Source: UBA10210 sp964408425 (lineage in GTDB: Archaea; Micrarchaeota; Micrarchaeia; Norongarragalinales; Norongarragalinaceae). Taken from it: a stretch of 9,863 nt of DNA. Position 1 is the stretch's first letter; every line of letters starts with the position of its first letter. The notes beneath the pieces are model-generated. The model saw nothing but the letters and a program-made list of their open reading frames with translations, was not told the origin of the DNA and did not search any database. Positions 6,263 to 9,863 of the stretch are shown here, one piece after another. The stretch is from NCBI GenBank assembly GCA_964408425.1, contig CAYOZI010000030.1, positions 1 through 9,863 of the forward strand, given 5' to 3'. A program made the position numbers and the translations under genes.

Positions 6263-7732
6263 ATGGCAGGCAAACGCGGTTTCATTTCAGCTCCTTTGAT
6301 CGGAAGCGTGATTTTCCTTGCCGCGGTCATATTCATAGTAAACCTGCAGAACGTCGAGGCTTCCGCTTCCTTGAGGATAGCGAACGACGCCTATCACAAC
6401 CGCGTTTCAAGCGTTTTGGAAGAATACAGGTCCGACCTCGCATCGATATTCCGAGAGGGGTTGAGCAGGACAATTTCGTTTTACTTGTTAAAGCCCGGTT
6501 GGAGCGAGTTCACTTGGAGCAACAACCCCAACCAGCAGTATTACGCGTACGATGAGGATGTTGGCGCCGCGTCTTCTCTTCAAATCGATGCGAACGGAAA
6601 CGGGAAACTGGAATTGAAGGAGTTGAAGAAAGCGAAGTGCGAGAGCGTAAAGCGCATTACGAGCGACATAATGTGTTCGCTGTCCACTTCTTCCGACGCC
6701 ACTTACGCGTACGGCCTGCCCCAGTGGATGAAGCATTTTGAAAACGCGTTGGCTTTCGAAGGAATAAGGTTCGAAACTTCGAACGTCGATCAAATGAAGG
6801 TTTTCTACCCCCAGCCGGACCCTGCAACCGGAAGTTTCGACCCGGACTCGGTTGACGATTACGTCGAGGCTTGCCGGGCTTTGCTGAAAGGAAGCGTTTT
6901 CGACTGCGGGAATTTTGCCGATGCGCTTGAAACCGCTTCAGACCCCCAAAAATTCAAGTGCAGGGATCCGGACACGGGCCAGGAGATAGACGGCTGCGAG
7001 GCGGGGACGTTTTACGTCAAGGTCAGCGTGGAAAATGCTATAGTGTACCCGAGCCTTCCGAGGGTCGAGGCCGAAGACCAGGGGGGGAATCTGGTTAGGA
7101 GTTCGGGAATAAGCGACAAGGACTTTTACTTGCCGATAAACCTGCGGATTTTCAAGTATTACGACGAGACGTTCAAGGTTTACGCCAGGCTGTCTTACGG
7201 CGCCAGCGAAGCCAACCGGGACGAACAGCAGAGTGAGGGCGTCGAGCAGGGGCATTGCGGAGGGAACGATTGCCTGAATACGGACGAGTATAACGACCAG
7301 GGGTATGCATTGTCGGGAGTGGATTTGACTAACGAAAACGACGTCAAGCTGGCGGTTTCCAACCGGTTTTACAACCAGGTTTTGATTCCCGCGTGCAACA
7401 AAATCAATTCGCCCGTTGTGCCGGTTAATTCGAATTTCGTTTTGAAAGCCTGCCCCACGACGGGGGACTGCGATGGGTTGCCGGAGGCTGGTTTGGATTG
7501 CAATGACGCAACGGTTGAAACGATAATACAACAGCCTGAAGTGAAAACCTGCCCGACCTCCTCTCCAGGATTGAATCTCAATCAGTGCGCGTTATACGGC
7601 GGAGGAACGCTCGGCGCTCAAAACACGTGGGGTTTAAACTTCAAGCTTATTGACAACAACCCTGCTTACAACATAGACCCTGCGGAACCGGTTGTTTTCA
7701 ACTGGGGGGTAAGCCTCCAGCACTATCCTTAA
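6263..7732 (+). CDS. Cysteine-rich exported protein with prepilin-like N-terminus and EF-hand-type loop; function unknown
   Basis: I do not recognise this 489-residue family. The N-terminus MAGKRGFISAPLIG, followed by a hydrophobic helix to about residue 28, resembles a type IV prepilin: basic residues, then G/F where prepilin peptidase would cut, then a helix. The usual Glu at +5 of the mature protein is absent (Pro there), so a plain N-terminal anchor is the alternative. An amphipathic stretch (about 36-75) continues the helix as in pilins. The remainder is hydrophilic with 14 cysteines (126, 138, 204, 215, 233, 245, 332, 337, 378, 397, 403, 413, 430, 442), which suggests disulfides outside the cell. 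Residues 109-120 form an EF-hand-like loop. The end (FNWGVSLQHYP) has no membrane helix or basic tail, so it is not an archaeosortase substrate of the known kind. ATG at 6263 follows the archaeosortase stop by 7 nt. Codon style matches its neighbours. Confidence 0.88.
   Translation: MAGKRGFISAPLIGSVIFLAAVIFIVNLQNVEASASLRIANDAYHNRVSSVLEEYRSDLASIFREGLSRTISFYLLKPGWSEFTWSNNPNQQYYAYDEDVGAASSLQIDANGNGKLELKELKKAKCESVKRITSDIMCSLSTSSDATYAYGLPQWMKHFENALAFEGIRFETSNVDQMKVFYPQPDPATGSFDPDSVDDYVEACRALLKGSVFDCGNFADALETASDPQKFKCRDPDTGQEIDGCEAGTFYVKVSVENAIVYPSLPRVEAEDQGGNLVRSSGISDKDFYLPINLRIFKYYDETFKVYARLSYGASEANRDEQQSEGVEQGHCGGNDCLNTDEYNDQGYALSGVDLTNENDVKLAVSNRFYNQVLIPACNKINSPVVPVNSNFVLKACPTTGDCDGLPEAGLDCNDATVETIIQQPEVKTCPTSSPGLNLNQCALYGGGTLGAQNTWGLNFKLIDNNPAYNIDPAEPVVFNWGVSLQHYP
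6587..6622 (+). other. EF-hand/dockerin-type calcium loop in the cysteine-rich protein
   Basis: Residues 109-120 read DANGNGKLELKE. Positions 1, 3, 5, 9 and 12 of the loop are D, N, N, E, E, with Gly at 6 and Leu at 8, which fits the canonical 12-residue calcium-binding loop. A helix-prone segment follows (LKKAKCESVKR), but the preceding helix is less clear. I see only one full loop; an Asp-rich stretch at 186-199 (DPATGSFDPDSVDD) is not a proper EF loop. Confidence 0.65.
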
Positions 7733-7756
7733 CCCTTTCAAAAAAAACGCAATTCT

Positions 7757-7765
7757 TTTAATATA
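7757..7765 (+). promoter_or_regulatory. TATA-like box for the Ig-like repeat protein gene
   Basis: TTTAATATA is the best TATA match in the window, in the 52-bp gap 7733-7784, with its centre 24 nt before the ATG at 7785. This predicts transcription starting at or within a base or two of the ATG, a leaderless mRNA; no Shine-Dalgarno sequence is present. An A-rich run (7740-7747) lies just upstream. Confidence 0.6.
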
Positions 7766-7784
7766 GGGAAAGGCGTATTCTTTC

Positions 7785-9863
7785 ATGGCTGAGGAAGGCA
7801 GTGGCGGGATTATAGAGACTATCAAGGAGAAATACGACAACCTAGTCGCTTGGCTGGAAGAGAAGGGCGTTCCTTACCCGAACGTCGTCGTTCCGGTCGT
7901 CATCGCACTCGTTCTTTTGGGGATAATGTTTTTCGCATTCCCCGCCTTGTTCAACCCCACGTATTCAGTCCAGTTTTCCGTCAAAAACGCTCAGGGCAAC
8001 GCCGTGAGCGGGGCGCAGGTCACTCTTTATGCGGGAGACGGTTTCAGCGACTCGCAAATTTCCGATGCAAACGGGCTCGTTTCTTTTGCAAACGTTCCCG
8101 CTGGAAAGGAATTGAGCGCTTACGTTTCCGCAACAGGATACCAACCTTTCGAAGGAAGCGTGCAAGACAAAGGGGAAGTGCAATTGTCGGGCAAAACCGC
8201 CCCTGCTCAAACCAAACTGTTCACGGTAGTGGTGAAAGACGAGGACGGCATAAGCGTAGACGGGGCTGCGGTGGTTTTGAAGTTCGCAGGAGGGGCTGTT
8301 TCGAAAGACGGTTTCACCAACGCGTTCGGGGAAGCGAGCTTCGACTTGACCGGGTTGAGCGAGAGAATCGCGAATATAGAGGTAACTGCGGACGGTTTTG
8401 AAAAGAAGACGAGAACGGCGGACATCGAGCAGGGCAGCGTCGAAATAATCTTGAGCGAAACGGGAAGAGACGCGCCTTCCGCAGCGAAAAAAGGGACGTT
8501 CATCGTCAAAATCTCGGGAACCGCGAATGCGGAAGGGGTTTTGGTTTCCCTCATCAACCCTTATTCTTATGCTTCGATAGGCGCTGGCGCACGCGTGGAC
8601 AAAAACAACAAGGCGGTTTTCGAAAACCTCGATTTCAACACGAAGCTTTTGATTAATGCAGTGGATCCTGAAGACAGGTTCTTGAATTACGAAGGGGGAA
8701 AACAAGTAGAATTCACGCGCGATTTGCAGGAGGAATCCATTTCCCTTTCAAGGCAGGAAAGCGATTCCGACGCGCTCGTCATAACCGTTGAAGACGAGGA
8801 CGGGAAGGCGATCCGCGGGGCTGAAGTGAAAATATACGACCGTTCCACCCGCGTTCTGCTTGAAGAGGATTCGACGGATGCGGGCGGAAGCGCGAAGTTC
8901 AACGTCGGCGCGAAAACATATTACGTTACGGCTTTCAAGGAGGAATACCTTCCGGGATTCGCCGATTCCGCGAGGAAGGGGGAAAGGAAAACCATAGAAC
9001 TGGAAAAAGAGAAAGCAGGCAATTTCATCGAAACTTTCGTCCAAGTCAAGGAGAATACTGAACCGGTCGCAGACGCGCAAGTGGATTTCTTTAAAAGCAA
9101 CGGATTCCCGTTGGGAGTGCCGTCGTTGTTTACGGATGCGGATGGAACGGGTTATGTAAACCTCCCCGCGTTTTTGGACGGAAAGGCGTATCAATTGTAC
9201 GCAATTGCCGTTGCAAACAACAAGGCCGGAAGGAGCGACGTTATAGATATAGTGGATGGGGCGGCGTTTTCCATAACCATCCAGGCCGAGCCAGCCAACC
9301 TCACGCTTGTTGCAAAAGATTTGGTTTCGAAACAAATAATTCCCACCGCTTTTTTTTCCGTAATCACGCCTAGCGGCATAGTCTTGAAGGAATGCTCTTC
9401 ACCGTGCAACACGCCTATCACTCCCGAACAGGAGTTTCAGGTTGTTGCAAGCGCAAGCGGTTACCTGCAAACCACGTCCGCCCCGGTTTCCCTGACGCCT
9501 GGCGAATCGAAAACAACCGAAGTTCTGCTTTATCCGCTTTCGCTCGGCAAAAAGAACAGCCTTAACTTCATCGGCTTTTACGACGGGGCTGGAAATCCCG
9601 TAGCTCAATTGGGAAGGGCCGAGACGTATTTCGCGAAATTCATGCTCTCGCTTCCCGAAAAAAGCAATTCGTTTTCATTCTTCCAGCTGGGGGAAAGCGC
9701 CGATTTGAACGGGGAGCCTGCGGAGATAACTGACGTTAAGACAAGCATAAGCGCGAAACAAACGCTTTTCGGCATCAATTCCGAAAGCGTCTGCTCGCCC
9801 GAGGAAGAAACGCAACCCGATTCGCTCAAGTGGATTGAACTGGAGCACAGCAATCTAGTGGGT
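7785..9863 (+). CDS. Membrane-anchored surface protein of carboxypeptidase-regulatory/Ig-like repeats, 3' end outside window
   Basis: Open for 693 codons from ATG 7785 to the window edge with no stop. A hydrophilic, amphipathic N-terminus (1-33) leads to one membrane helix at 34-56, so the N-terminus likely stays inside and the rest projects out. Then come about six beta-sandwich repeats of 70-90 residues, near 59-140, 146-223, 237-320, 329-407, 413-503 and 506-585. Each starts with an alternating strand, carries a turn such as DEDGKAIRGAEVKIY or NAQGNAVSGAQVTLY, and several have a later D-A-x-G turn and an A-x-x-x-Y/F-x-P/K strand. This is the pattern of CarboxypepD_reg/PEGA-like folds in surface proteins. 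A different domain begins near 589 (LNFIGFYDGAGNPVAQLG). Cysteines are few; the pair in ECSSPCN may bridge. The start has a TATA box at leaderless distance. Likely envelope, adhesion or S-layer-associated; any C-terminal sorting signal is beyond the window. Confidence 0.88.
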   Translation, partial: MAEEGSGGIIETIKEKYDNLVAWLEEKGVPYPNVVVPVVIALVLLGIMFFAFPALFNPTYSVQFSVKNAQGNAVSGAQVTLYAGDGFSDSQISDANGLVSFANVPAGKELSAYVSATGYQPFEGSVQDKGEVQLSGKTAPAQTKLFTVVVKDEDGISVDGAAVVLKFAGGAVSKDGFTNAFGEASFDLTGLSERIANIEVTADGFEKKTRTADIEQGSVEIILSETGRDAPSAAKKGTFIVKISGTANAEGVLVSLINPYSYASIGAGARVDKNNKAVFENLDFNTKLLINAVDPEDRFLNYEGGKQVEFTRDLQEESISLSRQESDSDALVITVEDEDGKAIRGAEVKIYDRSTRVLLEEDSTDAGGSAKFNVGAKTYYVTAFKEEYLPGFADSARKGERKTIELEKEKAGNFIETFVQVKENTEPVADAQVDFFKSNGFPLGVPSLFTDADGTGYVNLPAFLDGKAYQLYAIAVANNKAGRSDVIDIVDGAAFSITIQAEPANLTLVAKDLVSKQIIPTAFFSVITPSGIVLKECSSPCNTPITPEQEFQVVASASGYLQTTSAPVSLTPGESKTTEVLLYPLSLGKKNSLNFIGFYDGAGNPVAQLGRAETYFAKFMLSLPEKSNSFSFFQLGESADLNGEPAEITDVKTSISAKQTLFGINSESVCSPEEETQPDSLKWIELEHSNLVG

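Noticed and set aside
7733..7756. Terminator after the cysteine-rich protein gene
   Set aside because: There is an A-rich run and a short T-run but no hairpin, and the T-run is part of the TATA-like box of the next gene.
1..9863. tRNA, rRNA, CRISPR, insertion sequence or attachment-site signals
   Set aside because: Intergenic gaps are all under 70 bp, and I saw no cloverleaf, spaced repeats, transposase motifs or terminal inverted repeats.

Overview
The window reads as archaeal chromosome, most likely from a small uncultured lineage of DPANN type; that phylum-level guess is inference only. The archaeal evidence is a leucyl-tRNA synthetase of the archaeal/eukaryotic kind (about 946 residues once repaired, HVGH and KMSKS signatures, archaeal-style C-terminus), a FlaI/TadA/GspE-type secretion ATPase, an archaeosortase-like protein, and short AT-rich TATA-like boxes placed 24-40 nt before start codons, mostly without a Shine-Dalgarno sequence. 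I see no rRNA, tRNA, CRISPR array, insertion sequence or gene-free stretch longer than 300 bases.

Left part, all on the minus strand: a RelE/ParE-type toxin cut by the window edge (1-156), its ribbon-helix-helix antitoxin (159-401), a 749-residue type II/IV secretion ATPase (451-2700), and leuS (2756-5589). leuS is broken by a net loss of 7 nt in the conserved WYPVDLR motif (around 3818-3819). The result is a 595-codon 5' part holding the HVGH motif and the editing domain, and a 3' part holding KMSKS, the anticodon-binding domain and the C-terminal domain in another frame.

A 66-bp divergent intergenic region (5590-5655) separates this block from a plus-strand cell-surface cluster. The cluster holds a 199-residue archaeosortase-like membrane protein with a Cys-Arg-His triad (5656-6255), a 489-residue cysteine-rich exported protein with a prepilin-like N-terminus and an EF-hand-type loop (6263-7732), and a large membrane-anchored protein built of carboxypeptidase-regulatory/Ig-like beta-sandwich repeats that runs off the right edge (7785 onward). 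The three probably make and display envelope proteins: the enzyme cuts and transfers proteins with a C-terminal sorting signal, and the other two look like exported products. No sorting signal is visible in the window. The end of the last gene, where one could lie, is missing.

A recurring TTTAATA/TTAATACC-like box precedes almost every transcription start I would propose. For the two exported proteins its distance to ATG (24-25 nt) predicts leaderless mRNAs, so these two genes may be transcribed from their own promoters as well as by read-through.
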